Assembly (NCBI GenBank): GCA_948567375.1
Contig: OX419760.1
Span: forward strand, 50,902,001 to 50,966,000
Direction of reading: 5' to 3'
DNA: 64,000 nucleotides
From: Lunularia cruciata
Taxonomy: Eukaryota > Streptophyta > Marchantiopsida > Lunulariales > Lunulariaceae
This document shows, one piece after another, positions 30,770 through 43,297 of the stretch. The position numbers were made by a program, and so were the translations under genes. Position 1 is the stretch's first letter. Each line of letters starts with the position of its first letter. The notes beneath the pieces were generated by a model that was given only the letters and a program-made list of their open reading frames with translations, was not told the DNA's origin and searched no databases.

Positions 30770-33700
30770 TGTGACAACCCGGCAAATATCACTTTTGCGG
30801 TAATCAGGTAAGTAAAGTTTGTTCCCGCATAGATACTATGCAGAAATGTCCAAATACAAAGTCAAAAGTCACAATTGCAGTTCTTCTTGGTTGCTTCTTT
30901 AATCTCTTAGGTAGAAACTACACCTTGAAGAGAGTAACAAGCTCACAATCTTGACAACTTGTCACGAATACACACACATAATCACATCATAGAAAATTCT
31001 GTCTAAACAACTCTTGATTGTGATGATTCAGATTCTCCCAAAGACGACACTTCACTACAAAGCACGATTTCGCCTCAGAATTGTGTTCCACCCCTCCACT
31101 GAAGGCACAACTTCCTCGATTGAAATTTCTTCACATCAACTTTGTGCTGCACTCACAAATGCAGAATACTACCAACACTACAATTCCTCTCAGATCTGTC
31201 AAGGCATTGCTTCAATTGCACTTCACTCAAGATCAAACACATAGAATGAAGATCAAGGCTGCAGATTCTAACATCCACAGACACACTGCCTTGCTCTTCG
31301 GAATTCTCCACACACTCACAACTACAAACACGAAATTGACAATGGGAATTAAGCTTAAGCAACGAGCACTGAGAATAACACTTTGCTTTATCTATCTTCA
31401 AAAATATGAATACTGAATAACATAGGACTGCAAATGCTCCACTTAAATACTGAAGCAAACGGCAGACCTGCCTACCTAGGCACCGCTTCCTAACATCTTT
31501 TCCTACCTGCAGATCCCAAGTGACAGTCTATCTTTTCATATCTATCCCTTCCTATCCCAAAATTAATACTTAGCCCGATCCGATGTCTACCTCATCATCG
31601 GCTTTCAAACCCAATGATCTTCCTACTACTTCTCCTTCTTTGGGTATAGCTAATTCTACCAATTCCTTCACTAATTCTACAACTTCTACGCTAGGAAGTA
31701 CAATTGAGCTCAGGAGTGACTTGTCTAACTCTCTATCTCCTGACCCACTCTTCTCTAATGTATCAATTATCAAGTCCGATGACACTTGAATTCCAATTTC
31801 TGCGACATCGGGTTTCTTCTCCACTGTCAGACTATTCCGAATCTTCTCTAACTCCAAATTGACTAAATCTAATCTAAGACTAACATTGTTCTCTACGTCT
31901 AACATTTTCCTATCTACGCGTTCTCTCAATCGGATCAACAAGGTGTTCATGTCCACATCCTTGGCTCTTCTCTTCCGAGTTTTTAGCACAAGTAACTTCA
32001 ACTCATGTAGGCGGGCTTCTTCCAATCTCCCTTTAGCCTCCGTGCTTAAGATTGCTCTCAACTTCCCTGCAACTTCTCCCACTGATTCTGATGCATATCC
32101 TTGAGAGCGCTCTACCTTCAACTCCTCACGATACATCTTCAACTCGTCTTTGTACTCCGTAGTGAGCATCTTCTTCTCCTCTGCATACTGCATGCTCTGC
32201 CTTTCCGTACTCCTGACAAGTTCTCGTAATCGTTCCTCTTCTTCTTGCCTTGCTGCCAACTCTCTCTGCCATGCTTGATCTTTCCCCGCTGCACTCTTCT
32301 TCAAACTATCCAACTCATGCTCCATTACAATGGTCATCGCCTTCAAATGGACATTCTTGATGTGCACATCACTCACTTCCTCCTTCATTTTGCTGAGCCA
32401 CATTGCCTGTTCCGTTAATTCTCTGGCTTACCTCTGCAGTTCTTTTTCTTTTACTTCACAGCTCTCTTGTAACATGGTAAGAGTCTTCTTTGTCAAGCCT
32501 TCCTCCCTCCAAAGTTCTTCCACTTCCTCACTTCTTTGGACTTGTTGCTCTTGCAGCTCCTTCACTTCACTCATCAAATGCATCACTACCTTCAACTTGT
32601 TCATCCCCTTCCTGTGATCTTGGGGAATTACCTTCCAATGATCCTTCAATATCTCCAGCAAGGGTGTGACCACCTTCGTCAAATACAATATCCCGCCGAA
32701 GTTCTCTTCCTCTTCATCACCATCTTCATCTCAAGTCTTCTCCTCCGTCATCGGCTCCTTCATCTGAAGTCGCGATCTTCGTATCTTCATCGTTTCGATA
32801 CTTTCTTTGTATGGGCCACTTGAACTTGGCCCCACGGGATTCTCCTCTTTCTCTTTTGGTCTTGACTTGTTCACCACCATCGCCTGACAAGCCTCACTGA
32901 CCGCCACCAATTGCTGAACTTCTGGCTCCCCATTGCTATCACTCCCTGACTCCTCACTTTTTTAGGTGAGCTCCTCTTCTTGGGATTCCTCCTCTTGCGA
33001 CTCGGTTTCTTCCCCAAACTCTGATCCCGATGATGCATCTTTTACAATCTTTGTAGTCTTTAAAATCAGCCGCTGAGTCTTTCTTTGCGTGGGAGGCAAC
33101 CTTGCATCTTCGGGTTTGCCACGTTTCCGTCTTTGGATTGGTAATTTCTTTGACCTTCCACTGTCCGGTCTTCGAGAAGTATTCATCATTTGCTCAAAGA
33201 TGCAGCATATATTGGCGCTCTTCCTCGTCTGCTTCCCGTTGTAAATCTGGATGCATGTGAGACCCCATACGATGACACTCCTCTTTGGTCAGCAGGTTCA
33301 GTCCAAAGTAGAAATGTGCTGCAAACGGTGCAAAGTAATGCAGTGGCGAGCCTGTTTGCCAATTAACCACCATCTGCCTTGTTTGATGGTGAAAGCACTT
33401 TGCCCAATTCACTAGAACTCCTGCAAACATCTGATGGAAGAATACGGCTTGTTGCATGTTCGTGTAGGTGGTTTCTTCTAGCTTGAACATGGCCATCATT
33501 GCCCCCACAATGCTTCTTTGGATCGGATCTTGATAGGACTCCACCTTGTATCCATTCATTGTTCTTGGAGCAAAAAATGAGTTGCGGATCTCCGCCGTCT
33601 CCTCTGCAGCATCACACTTCCGATAGAAGGTGATCTCGGTCCGCTCTCCTGCTTCTCTCCCCAATACTAACTTCCAATCTGACTTAGTCCATTGAGCCAG

Positions 33701-34452
33701 ATTGCCTCTCTTCCCTTCCACCTTGGGACCCTCTTCACAATTACTGGCAGCGATCTTTGTCATCACTCCCGGGAAACTTAAATTCTAGTTCCATGCTAAA
33801 ACTGTAATATGAAGTCTAGTCAAGACTTTGATTCTAGCTACTACATCTTATCTTTGGATTGCAAAACCTTGCACCGCCAACACATTGGCCACCTTCTTTG
33901 CCATGATCTGTTCTCTCGTTCTACGATGCTGGAAGATGAGACACTCTAACTCCCTCGGGGTTTCAAAAAATCTCACTCTTGATGGGCTTCCGGACACGCA
34001 TTACTGCAGGATAACTACTCAAAGGGATTGGAAATTTACTCAAAACATTCAACTTGTCCTTGCGCAATTGCAATTTTATATTACCCCAAATTGCAATCAT
34101 TCTTTAGTCAATTTGAGCTTCGAATTTCTGTCTTCTGCGTGCAAATTCCGGTCACTGTCAAGACATGCTTCTTCTGCCCCCGCCGTTTCTTGAAATGTAC
34201 TTTCTTGCCACATACCAAGGTTGTTAAATGGTCTTCGTATCTCCTGCGCCTTCCGACCCAAAGACGGTGCTCTTCGGACTTTTTTTGTCATACTCCTTTT
34301 TCCAAGTACCTCCATCATCGGATCTGATGTCATCTTCTTTGGATGTCCTCCAAAGTTACTTTCATCCATTCTTCATTTGCAATTTGACCCTCCGTGCTTA
34401 CTTCTCTTAAACCAGAATAAACATAGAAAAACAAAAAAATGTGGTTACCACA
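30770..34452 (-). repeat. Element A 5' LTR (3683 bp)
   Basis: In element orientation it starts TGTGGTAACCACATTTTTTT at 34452 and ends CGGGTTGTCACA at 30770. TATA-like sequences lie before the encoded frame (ATATAAAAT, about 34073-34083) and after it (GTATTTAAG, 31442-31450). U3 is unlike that of element B except at the very ends. Confidence 0.92.
31570..33904 (-). pseudogene. LTR-encoded coiled-coil ORF, element A 5' LTR copy
   Basis: From the ATG at 33904 (MAKKVANVLAVQGFAIQR) it runs through a nearly open conserved domain of about 190 residues (33194-33766: WTKSDWKLVLGREAG, NGYKVESYQDPIQRSIVGA, QAVFFHQMFAGVLVNWAKCFH, HYFAPFAAHFYFGLNLL), an acidic middle with frameshifts (32820-33190) and two open coiled-coil blocks. 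The last block is 277 residues open (31570-32403) and ends LGLKADDEVDIGSG, matching the C-terminus of the plus-strand copy at 14751. Heptad-like spacing of Leu and Met with many Glu, Arg and Lys indicates a long coiled coil (for example QRELAARQEEEERLRELV). Function unknown. Confidence 0.75.
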
Positions 34453-34457
34453 AAGAG

Positions 34458-37400
34458 TGTACGTAAGGTTGATACTTAGCTGGACATCCTCATCAAGGAG
34501 TTTTTGGATTTTAAGATCCAGATGATTGGGACAAAGGACAAAAGGAAGCCCCCATCATTTGGCATATCGAATGTATGGTGCACCGCGTGTGGCAAGTCAG
34601 GCCATGCAAACACAAAATGTAATACTTGCAATGCATTCCCGGTGCAGCAGATTGATTGGCTCTCGGGATGGAACCAAGAAGAGGAAGAAGAGGTAGTGTA
34701 CCAAACCCAAGAGGTACCGCCTCAAGCAAGCATATTGTATCAAGGTCCGAGGTACGGACCAAGGGAGTTTAACCCCAATGCTCCTCCACAAAGATCACCG
34801 ATGAGCAACCAAAATTGACCTTAGAATGTTGCACCCGGGGCATGTTATAATTGTGGCTTGATAGACATTGGTCTCCAAACTGTCCGGAGCCAAGAAGGCA
34901 AATTGGGTACATTCTCCTATGCATAAATTGTAAAGGATTGGGTCATACGGGCAACCAATGCCCTCACCTACCAAACCCAAAGCCGCCTATAAAATATGTA
35001 CAAACTCTAGCTGAGCGTGCAGCGCTTCGGGCAAAGGGTGATACAAGTGTAAATTGTATAACACTTGAGGAGGAGAGACCTCAAGAAGGGAGTCCGGCCT
35101 CGGAAGGAGAATGGCCGGACCTTGAAATTTTGAAGGTTGAGACACGCACAAGTAAGAAGAAGCATAATCCTGAAGAACTGAGTACGACCTCGTTGTCTTC
35201 CAAAAAGGCAAAGAGGCTGTGCCCAAAAGCAATCCTTTTTGCCAAGGAGGAAAAGATCCTTGCTAAAGCCAAAGCTAAAGCCTTGCAGAAAGAACTCAAG
35301 GAAGCAATACTCATGACCCAAGACATGAGTTTGGAGGAGGAGATGAAGACAAAGCCTCCAGTTTTCCCTGCAGACATCCGATCCAAAGTGAAGGGTCTGA
35401 TTCAAGCCGAGGTGGGCCAACCCGAGGAACCTTGGGTCAAGCCCACTAGTACTCCCATCACCATTATGAAGTGTCCTAAAGTCAAATTTGAACATGGAGA
35501 GACTTTGAACCCAAAGCCGAAGGCAAAGACGGTGAAATAAGGAGGAGTACCCCAATACAATATTGTAGCGGATTTGGTAGCCATAAATGAAAACATCACA
35601 TTTAAGCAATTGTGGGAAGACAACAAGCTGTACAAGAGGCAGCTGAATTTGGCCCTCAAGAAAGTCAGGGCAATGTCAAAGAAAGACATGCTTGCTATGA
35701 ATCAGATTGAACAAGAAGATCTGGGATCTCCCGAGGTTGATGCTTAGATTGCAGGGTGCATGATCACATCAATACCCATCAATTTGGGTTCCGGTGTGAA
35801 TGTCATGACCGAGGATATTGCAAATCAACTGGGGTATCATATGTTTGAACCAACACCCAAAGTATTGAAATTTGCAGACCAAACCAGGAGACAGCCATTG
35901 GGCATGCTGTCAAATATTACCACAATCATTGGAGGGGTGCCCTTCAAGTTGAATTACATTGTGTTGCGACCAATGACCAAAACTGGTTACCCACTATTGA
36001 TCGGAAGACCCTGGTTGTATAGTGCTCAAGTTGTGGTGAATTGGCACAAGCAGAAGCTATGGTTCAAGGACATTTTGTCCAAAGACCAGAAGCTGGTGAT
36101 TGTGAGTTGGACAAAGGTTCCCCATCTTGGGGAAACTAGTTTGTCAGAAGATAAGGACAAATTCAAAGACTCATCGTTTTCGTCCTGAGATGAATCCAAA
36201 GACGAAGTCCAAGTCAATTACTTGGAATGTTACGAGGTGGATGTCAAAGACTTAGATCCATATGACCTCACCTTGGGTGAACCTGACTTGGAAGAAGAGG
36301 GTTTGATGGCAACTCGCCTCAGATTAAGCTGAGTAAGCCACGTTGAAGGAGTCATCAACCCCAATGACTGTCAGGATGTTGTCTTGACTAAAGGGAAAAT
36401 TTTTAAATTTCAAAGATAGTCACTTTGGAGGAGTTGGTAGGATACACTACCTTGTTTATAGAATTCCAGGATGTATTTGCCTGGTCTATTGATCAAATGC
36501 CAGGTATTCCACTAGAATTTGGAGAACACCGGATTGATTTGGTTGAAGGTGTACTTCCGGTTTGGCAAAGATAGTACCACCTGAACCCAAAGTATTCTCT
36601 CTTGGTGAAAGACAAAATCGACAAGTACTTAGGGGCTAGAATAATCTTTCTTGTCTTAAGCAGTGAGTGGGTCTCTCCCATTGTCATCGTTCCAAAGAAG
36701 AACATGGGAAAGATCTGAGTGTGCCAAGATTTCCGCAAGTTGAATGCAGTCACAAGGAAGGATCATCATTCCTTGCCTTTTACCAATACAATTTTGGACC
36801 AAGTAGCTGGTCACCCTTGTTATAGTTTTCTCAATGGATTTTCAAGATACAATCAAGTGTTCATCCGAAAAGAGGACAAGGATAATACCACATTCACGAA
36901 CAATTGGGGCACTTTTGGTTGCAATCAAATGCCCTTTGGGTTGTGTAATGCTCCCACTACTTTCTAGCGGATGATGAATTCAATCTTCAAGGATTTCTTG
37001 TGCAAATTTTTGGAAGTTTTCATTGATGATTTTTGTGTGTTTGGGCAAAGAGATGTACATTTGGATTGCCTTCTCTAAACTTTTGAAAGGTGTCATTTTT
37101 CTGGTTTGTCATTACACCTAGAGAAATGCTTCTTTGCAATGAAGGAGGGAATTCTTTTGGGGCATTGGGTGTCAAGCCAAAGTATTGAAGTCAATGTCAA
37201 GAAGGTCAAAGTAATCTCAGCTTTGGAATCCCCAAAGAACATCTGGGAGCTGAGAGCCTTCTTGGGACATGTCGGATACTACAGACGCTTTGTTTGCAAA
37301 CTATGCAGTGCTTGTTGCACCCCTTACAAAGTTTTTGAAGAAATCCAAAGACTATCTGTGGGAAGCAAATCAAGAAGAAGCTTTCTAGGTATTGAAGAAG

Positions 37401-39190
37401 AAACTGGTTGAAGCACCAGTCATGAGGGCCCAAAATTGGGACATCCCTTTTCAGGTATATGTGGACACTTTGTCCATGGCAATCAGAGTTGTCTTAAGTC
37501 AGAAGGACGAGAAGAAGAAGGACTACCCGGTTTATTATGCCAGCTGAGAGCTTTTGGTTTCCAAAAAGAACTATTTGATGACTGAAAGAGAAGCACTTGG
37601 AATGGTGTATGCTTGCAAGAAATTTTGCCACTACTTGCTGGGATACAAGTTTGTCTTCTATGTTGACCATTACGCATTGCAACATTTGGTCAAGAAGGCA
37701 AATTTGTTTGGGCAAATTGCAAGATGGATCTTGTTGTTACAAGAATTCACATATACTATACAAGTATGGAAGGAGGCTTTGCATTCAAATGCGGACTTCC
37801 TGTCCATGTTAGAAACTCAAGACCAAGAATGTGAAATTGACAATTGGTTCCTTGATGAAGAGTTATATCAATTAATAGCAATGCAAAGTACGAGGTTTGC
37901 AGCTAAATATCATTATCTGCATACTCTCCATTGTCCTGAAGGGTTGGACCCAGAGCAGAGGGCAGTCTTTCTCAAGAAAATGAGGCCGTATCAGCTAAAA
38001 CACAACATTTTATTCGAGAGGAGCAAAGATACAGTACTTCGGCAATGCTTGGAGTCATACAAAGTTGGAGGTGTAATTAAGTCTTTACATTCCGAAGCAT
38101 TGGGAGGACACTATGCTCTGAAGAATACAGTAAAGAAGATTCTTTCTTTGGGGTAATGGTGGCCTACAATGTACAAAGACATGCATGCCCATATCCGAAG
38201 CTGTGATGCTTGTCAGAGAATGAGGAAGCCGACGGCTACTTCTCAATGGCCTTTGAGACCAATTTTACCCTTGGTCCCATTTGAGAAATGGGGAATTGAT
38301 TCTGTGGGTCCCATTCAACCAGTGACTCAAGTCATAGGGAAGAGATACATTTTAGTCTGCACTGTCTATCCTACCAAGATGGTTGAAGCTGAAGCAACTC
38401 ACAAAGATGATGCAAAAACCGTTGCGGAATTTTTCTTTTGAAACATAATCTCACGATACGAATATCCTTTGGAATTGGTCAGTGACAAAGGGACACATCT
38501 TTTGAAGTCTGTGATGGAGGCATTAACAAAATACTTCCAGATTAAACATTGGAAGACTACTTCTTATAACCCAAAAGCAAATGGCTTAACGGAAAAGGTG
38601 AATGGGTTACTTTGCAAAATTTTAAATAAGGTGACTGTCAATTATGCCTATGATTGGGATACAAAATTACCAGCCGCATTGTGGGCATATCAAATGACAA
38701 AAAAAATCACAACCAAATAAACTCCATACTTCTTGACATACAGCTTGCATTCCATACTACCAGTTGAATTTGAAGTACCAATATATTGGATTCTTTGCAA
38801 AGAACAATTGTTGGAGGAAGAAAGCCAAGATCTTTGGATCCATCAATTGATGTGGTTAGAAGAGAAAAGAGACGATGCAATGCAAACCACAAATGAAGTA
38901 TAAGAGAAGAGGAAAGTCAGGCATGATAAGCATATCAAGCTTGTGACTGTTTGCAAAGGAGATTTGGTTTTGTTGTACGACAATCGCCAAATATTTTTTC
39001 CAGGCAAGCTGCATTTGAGATGGATGGAGCTTTATTGAGTTCTTCATCTTTATGAGAATGGATCCATTAAACTTGCAGACCTAGAAGGCAATCCTTTTGC
39101 CACTCGAGTCAACGGGTAGAGAATTCAGAGATATTGGACCATAAACTCAGAAGTCTCTAAGACACCCAAAGTTTATGTTTGCAGGGACGC
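34458..39190 (+). pseudogene. Element B gag end and pol (decayed)
   Basis: This continues the gag interrupted at 10778. Order: zinc knuckle CTACGKSGHANTKC near 34580; a second knuckle broken by a 1-base deletion near 34865; a third, CINCKGLGHTGNQC, near 34925; a Lys-rich linker to 35540; retropepsin remnant (INLGSGVNVMTEDIANQLGY near 35780; Asn at the active-site position); reverse transcriptase (36560-37080, catalytic FIDDFCVFG at about 37018-37045); RNase H (37440-37880, VDHYALQHLVKKA); integrase (HHCC around 38090-38215, WGIDSVGP near 38290 with one change, LVSDKGTHLL near 38475, GLTEKVNGLL near 38585). Many stops, frequently TAG. It ends near the polypurine tract at about 39198. Confidence 0.85.
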
Positions 39191-39211
39191 TCACATTTGA
39201 GGGAGGAGGTA

Positions 39212-42200
39212 TGTAGTACCCACATTTTTGTTTTTTTTCTCAATTTTGAAGAAGAAGTGTACAAAGAAGTCAAATTGCGCCTGTATGGCCGAAGAAGGCA
39301 AAGAAAAGTGTCCTCGGGATGTAGCCCAAGGTAATGTGACTTCGGGTCATAAGACGAGGTCCTCGGAATTGCCCTGTCAGCATACAACCCAAAGTAAGGC
39401 GTCTTCGTATCAGGGGTGCTCAACCCAAGGCGAGGACAATGTTACAACTTTCCTTTGGGGTGAGACATTCAAGAAGGAACCATACAAAAATGGCGGTTAT
39501 ACACATGAAGGATACTTGATAGTGAGAGGAGCATGTAGGAGGTATGATTTCCGGTAGAAATTTGAATCAAAAAAAGATGGGGAAGGCACAACTCTATAAA
39601 AAATGGGCTAAAGACAAAGCAATGACAAGCAATTTCCCATTGCCATTAAGAAGTTGTCCTGCAAGAGATTGTGGGAAGGAAAATGTAGTCAAAGACACGC
39701 TGGTGTGTCAAGAGGAAGTCAAGAGAGTTAATCCGAGAATCAGTTGGAAGAATAGTCCCCAGCTAGAGTGGAAGAGCAAAAGATGGGAGGTGGGAAGAAG
39801 AACTCCGAATTTGCAGTGAGAAATCATGCAATTTGGAGGTTAGATGTGATTGCAAGAATTGAAGTCTTGAGCAGGCCTCGGATCACATTTTTGGCATGGA
39901 ACAAGATTGTTAGCTTTCCAAGGTTCATGAATGAGATCATCAAGAGTAAGTGTCTTGATGGCCCTAAGGAAGAAGGAGTCGAGTGGAGTTTCAAAGAAAT
40001 CCGGCTCGATGGATAGAGTCAGATTGGAGGTTAGTACTCGGGAGAGAAGCAGGCGTAGAGCATGGTGCCACGTTCTTGGGGAAGGGAGAAGTAGCCAAAG
40101 AAACCCAAGAAGTGAGAGATCCTTCTCTTTGAAGCGCACAAAGAATGGCTACAAAGTGGAGAGCTATAAAGATCCTGTCAAGAGAGGGATTGTGAGTGCT
40201 CTAATGGCAATCTTGAAGCCGGAGAGAACAACTTATGTGATGAAGCATCAAGCAATGTTCTTCCATAAGAAGTTTGTAGGAGAGCCCATTAACAGGGCAA
40301 AGTGTCTTCATGGGAGGACAAGACAGATGGTTTGGAATTTGCGGGACAAGTCGCCTCCACATTACATTGTGCCATTTGCAGCCCATTTCTATCTGGGGCT
40401 GAACTTGCTCAATGCAACGGAGCAATATAAGATGGTGTCCCATTTCCATCCCAACTTAAGAAGAGATGTCAATGCGAAGGAGCAACAATACATTCTTCAA
40501 ATCAGGAACAGTGATGAGTACTATGTGTAGACTAGGCAGAGTGTGCAGTTGGAAGTGAGCACTCCAAAGTTGAAGAATAGGAGTCAACAAGGAGAAGAAG
40601 AAGTAGAGAAAGTGAGACCTTGGAAGGCTAGAGGGTAAACCTGAGGAAACAGCTGATGGTAATTGTGTCGTCAGAAGAAGAGTTAGAATCCCCGCAGTTG
40701 AGAAGCCGAGTGCAAGTCCAAAGACTCGGAGAGGGAGGAAGAACCCAAGTTCATGTTGTGGAGTGGAGACACGAGTAGTGACAGTGATGATGGAGTGGAG
40801 GTGAAATTGGTACCTAAAGAGGAGGAAGCCAAGATGGAGACAGAGGAGAAAGGTTACTCAAAACTAGAAGATGAAGTTCTAGAACAAGAGGAGAAAAGAG
40901 TTACAATTCAAAAGGGAAGTCACTCCAAATGAAAGGCAAAGTATGGAGCGGGGCCGAGTAAGGTAAGAGAAGAGGAAAATAGTAGTTTTGTGAGCAAAGA
41001 ATCCATTCTTATAAGGCAATTGTGGCTTAGAAGGCGAGTGTCAAGTGAGGAAGAGGTGAAGAAGGAGATAACTCCACAAGTCAAAATGAATGGGAGTAAA
41101 GGAGTAGAGTATCTGCCGGAGGTTCTGTGCTTGTTGTTGGTTAAGTTAGAGCACAAGAAGAAGGAGATGCAGCTGAAGTGTCCAAAGGTGAAGACTATAT
41201 TGCAGATGTTAGCTCGATTGGAAGAAGAGAACTTGGAGTTAAAGAAGAGTATAATCCAAGGTGAGGAGGAAAGGGAAGTATTACGAGTAGACACAGTAGT
41301 GCAAAATCAAGTGATCCAAAACTTGAAGAGAGAAGCAAGGAATAGAGAGGGTCTCATAGAGCAGAGTGACATAGCAAGGGAAAAGCAAGTAGCTGAGTAT
41401 GAAATCTTGAAGCAGCAATTTGCTGATTTGAGATTAGAAATTATCCATGTTATGGCAAGAGTAGCAAAGAAGGAGCAAGAGCTCGATAGAGTGATGGAGA
41501 GTGTAGAAGAGAAGAAGCAACTCTAACAAAGGGAGTTGACAGTGAGATATCAAGAAGAAGAAAGGTTGAGAGAGTTACTTTGCAATCAAGAGGAGAAGAT
41601 TGTGCAGAAGGAGAAGGAGAAGGAGAAGGAGACTATGAAAGCCATGTTCAAAGCAGAATTGGCAATGTATAGAGAAGATTGGCTTGCAGATCAAGAATGG
41701 GAGAGAAGAATGAGATTGGAACCATTGAAGGAGATTGTGATCAAGATGAATGCAATGTTGAGTACAGAAGCCAACGTGCAAATTGAAGAAATGAGACTGC
41801 ATGAGTTGAAGTTGTTGGTGTAGGGTTGAGAAGGAGAAATGCGAAGGATAAAGATTTGAATGCTTTACTTATCAGTCTCAAAACTCGTGTAGATAGAAAG
41901 ATATTGGAAGTAAAAGACAATATGACAATTAGATTAGACTCAGTGAAATTAGAGATAGAGAAACTTTGGAACGATGTAAGAGCAAAACTTGAAGTAGATA
42001 ACATAGGAGTGTAGATGTCTTTGGAATTACCATCGGAGGTATTAGAGAAGAGTGGGTCGAGAGATAAGGATTTAGATGGATTACCCACTAGAGGAATTGC
42101 AGATCAGGAAGGAGAGATATTAGAATTAATAGAGGAGTTAGGAGTTGTGAAACCCGAGAAAAGAATAGTAGTAAGTGGAGTTGCTTTGGGATCGTGATTG

Positions 42201-43029
42201 AAAGTTGAGGAAGAAGTAGACATTGGATTGGATTAGTAACAGAAGAGAAATTTGAAGAGGCAGATTTGAAGAGGTGCATTGTCATTTTGGATTTGTAGGT
42301 TAGAAGAGTTGTTATAGAATGGTATAGTTGTTAGAACTGTTGTTTGCTTCACTATTTAAGAGTGGCATGCGCAAGAAATTATTGTTCAGTGCTCATAATT
42401 TTTGAGAACAGATAAAGTGAAGTGCTATGAAGTAGTGCTTGTCGTTTGAGCTTAATTCTGAGTATCAATTGTGTGTCTGTGATTGTGAGTGTTGGGAGAG
42501 TTTTGAAGTGCAAGTTAGTGTGCTTGTTGGATGTTGGATTCTGTAGCCTTGATCTTCATTCTATGTGTTTAATCTTTAGTGAAGTGCAATCAAAGCAATG
42601 CCTTGACAGATCTGAGAAGAATTGTAGTGTTGGTAGTAGTCTGCATTTTACGTGCAGCGCAAAGTTGATGTGAAGCAATTTTGATCAAGGAGCTTGTGCC
42701 TTCTATGGAGGGGTGGAACACAATTCTGAGGCAAAGTTGTTTTGCAATGAACTGCTATTTTTGGGAGAGCCTGAATCATCACAATCAAGATTGTTTGGAA
42801 AGATTTAATGGAGTTGTGATTAAGAAATGTTAATTTATGATAAGATTGTGAGTCAATGCTTGTTACTCTCTTTTGTGTGTTACAATCTACTTGAGAGATT
42901 AAAGATGCAACCAAGAAGAACTTAAGATTGCTATTTTGTTTGTATTTGGAAATTTCTTACTAATATCTCTACGGGAACAAACTTTACTTACCTGATTATC
43001 GTAAAAATGATATTTGCCTGGTTGTCACA
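39212..43029 (+). repeat. Element B 3' LTR (3818 bp)
   Basis: It runs from TGTAGTACCCACATTTTTG to GGTTGTCACA and is followed at once by the target duplication CTATG. It carries the second TATA-like box CTATTTAAG at 42352-42360. Confidence 0.92.
39622..42236 (+). pseudogene. LTR-encoded coiled-coil ORF, element B 3' copy
   Basis: It starts MTSNFPLPLRSCPARDCGKE like the 12178 copy. A frame change near 39770 separates this from MGGGKKNSEFAVRNHAIWR. The conserved domain is open for about 200 codons (39931-40530) and includes NGYKVESYKDPVKRGIVSA, QAMFFHKKFVGEPINRAKC and HYIVPFAAHFYLGLNLL. The acidic middle is broken around 40530-40990. The coiled coil is open from 40990 to 41526 and from 41536 to 41823. 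The tail ends at 42234-42236 with VEEEVDIGLD. Relative to the 12178 copy it lost the frame mainly through stops and small indels. Confidence 0.7.
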
Positions 43030-43129
43030 CTATGTGACTATATGACAAAATTCTATCCATAAGCAGAAGGTGTCCAGAGATGTATAGCAAGGGATAAGAA
43101 ATATTAAATATTGTCAAAAAGTCAGCAAG

Positions 43130-43297
43130 TTGGGATGATCCTATTGATTCTAAATTTTTTCATGCTTACATTGCAAAAGCCAAGTATGATTTCATGGTAG
43201 AGGAGAATAAAGGAAGAGATAATAGTGAGGAAGTTAGGTCATCAAAGAGGCAAACATCAGTAAAAAAGGGAGACATACACTGAGCCTAAAGTGAACC
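43130..43297 (+). repeat. Inverted repeat arm 1 in element D
   Basis: This gag segment (GGATGATCCTNTTGATTCTA onward) is repeated on the opposite strand at about 44710-44876. The arms are about 1.4 kb apart and clearly similar along about 165 bp, including AGGAGAATAAAGGAAGAGAT. Confidence 0.75.

Larger units (their letters stand above)
10779..34452 (-). mobile_element. Element A: full-length giant-LTR Ty3/gypsy, nested in B in opposite orientation
   Basis: The 5' LTR is 30770-34452 and the 3' LTR is 10779-16794 (interrupted). A perfect duplication AAGAG flanks it (10774-10778 and 34453-34457). The internal region, excluding nested element E and its target duplication, is about 6169 bp, almost the same as element B's 6166 bp, which supports both reconstructions. 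The gene order on the minus strand is gag with zinc knuckles, protease, reverse transcriptase, RNase H, integrase. The polypurine tract TTTGAGGAAGGGGG precedes the 3' LTR. Visual comparison of about 315 bp of LTR ends gives about 5% divergence, mostly transitions. All genes are broken, but less so than in B. Confidence 0.92.
5285..43029 (+). mobile_element. Element B: full-length giant-LTR Ty3/gypsy retrotransposon
   Basis: B has LTRs at 5285-9366 and 39212-43029, a primer-binding site just inside the 5' LTR, a purine-rich tract (GAGGGAGGAGG) before the 3' LTR, and a perfect 5-bp target duplication CTATG (5280-5284 and 43030-43034). Its own internal region is 9367-10778 plus 34458-39211, 6166 bp in total. 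It is split by element A, inserted in opposite orientation with duplication AAGAG. Gene order is gag, protease, reverse transcriptase, RNase H, integrase; no chromodomain is seen. All frames contain stops or frameshifts. A visual comparison of the first 235 bp of its two LTRs suggests about 11% divergence, so B is older than A. Confidence 0.92.
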
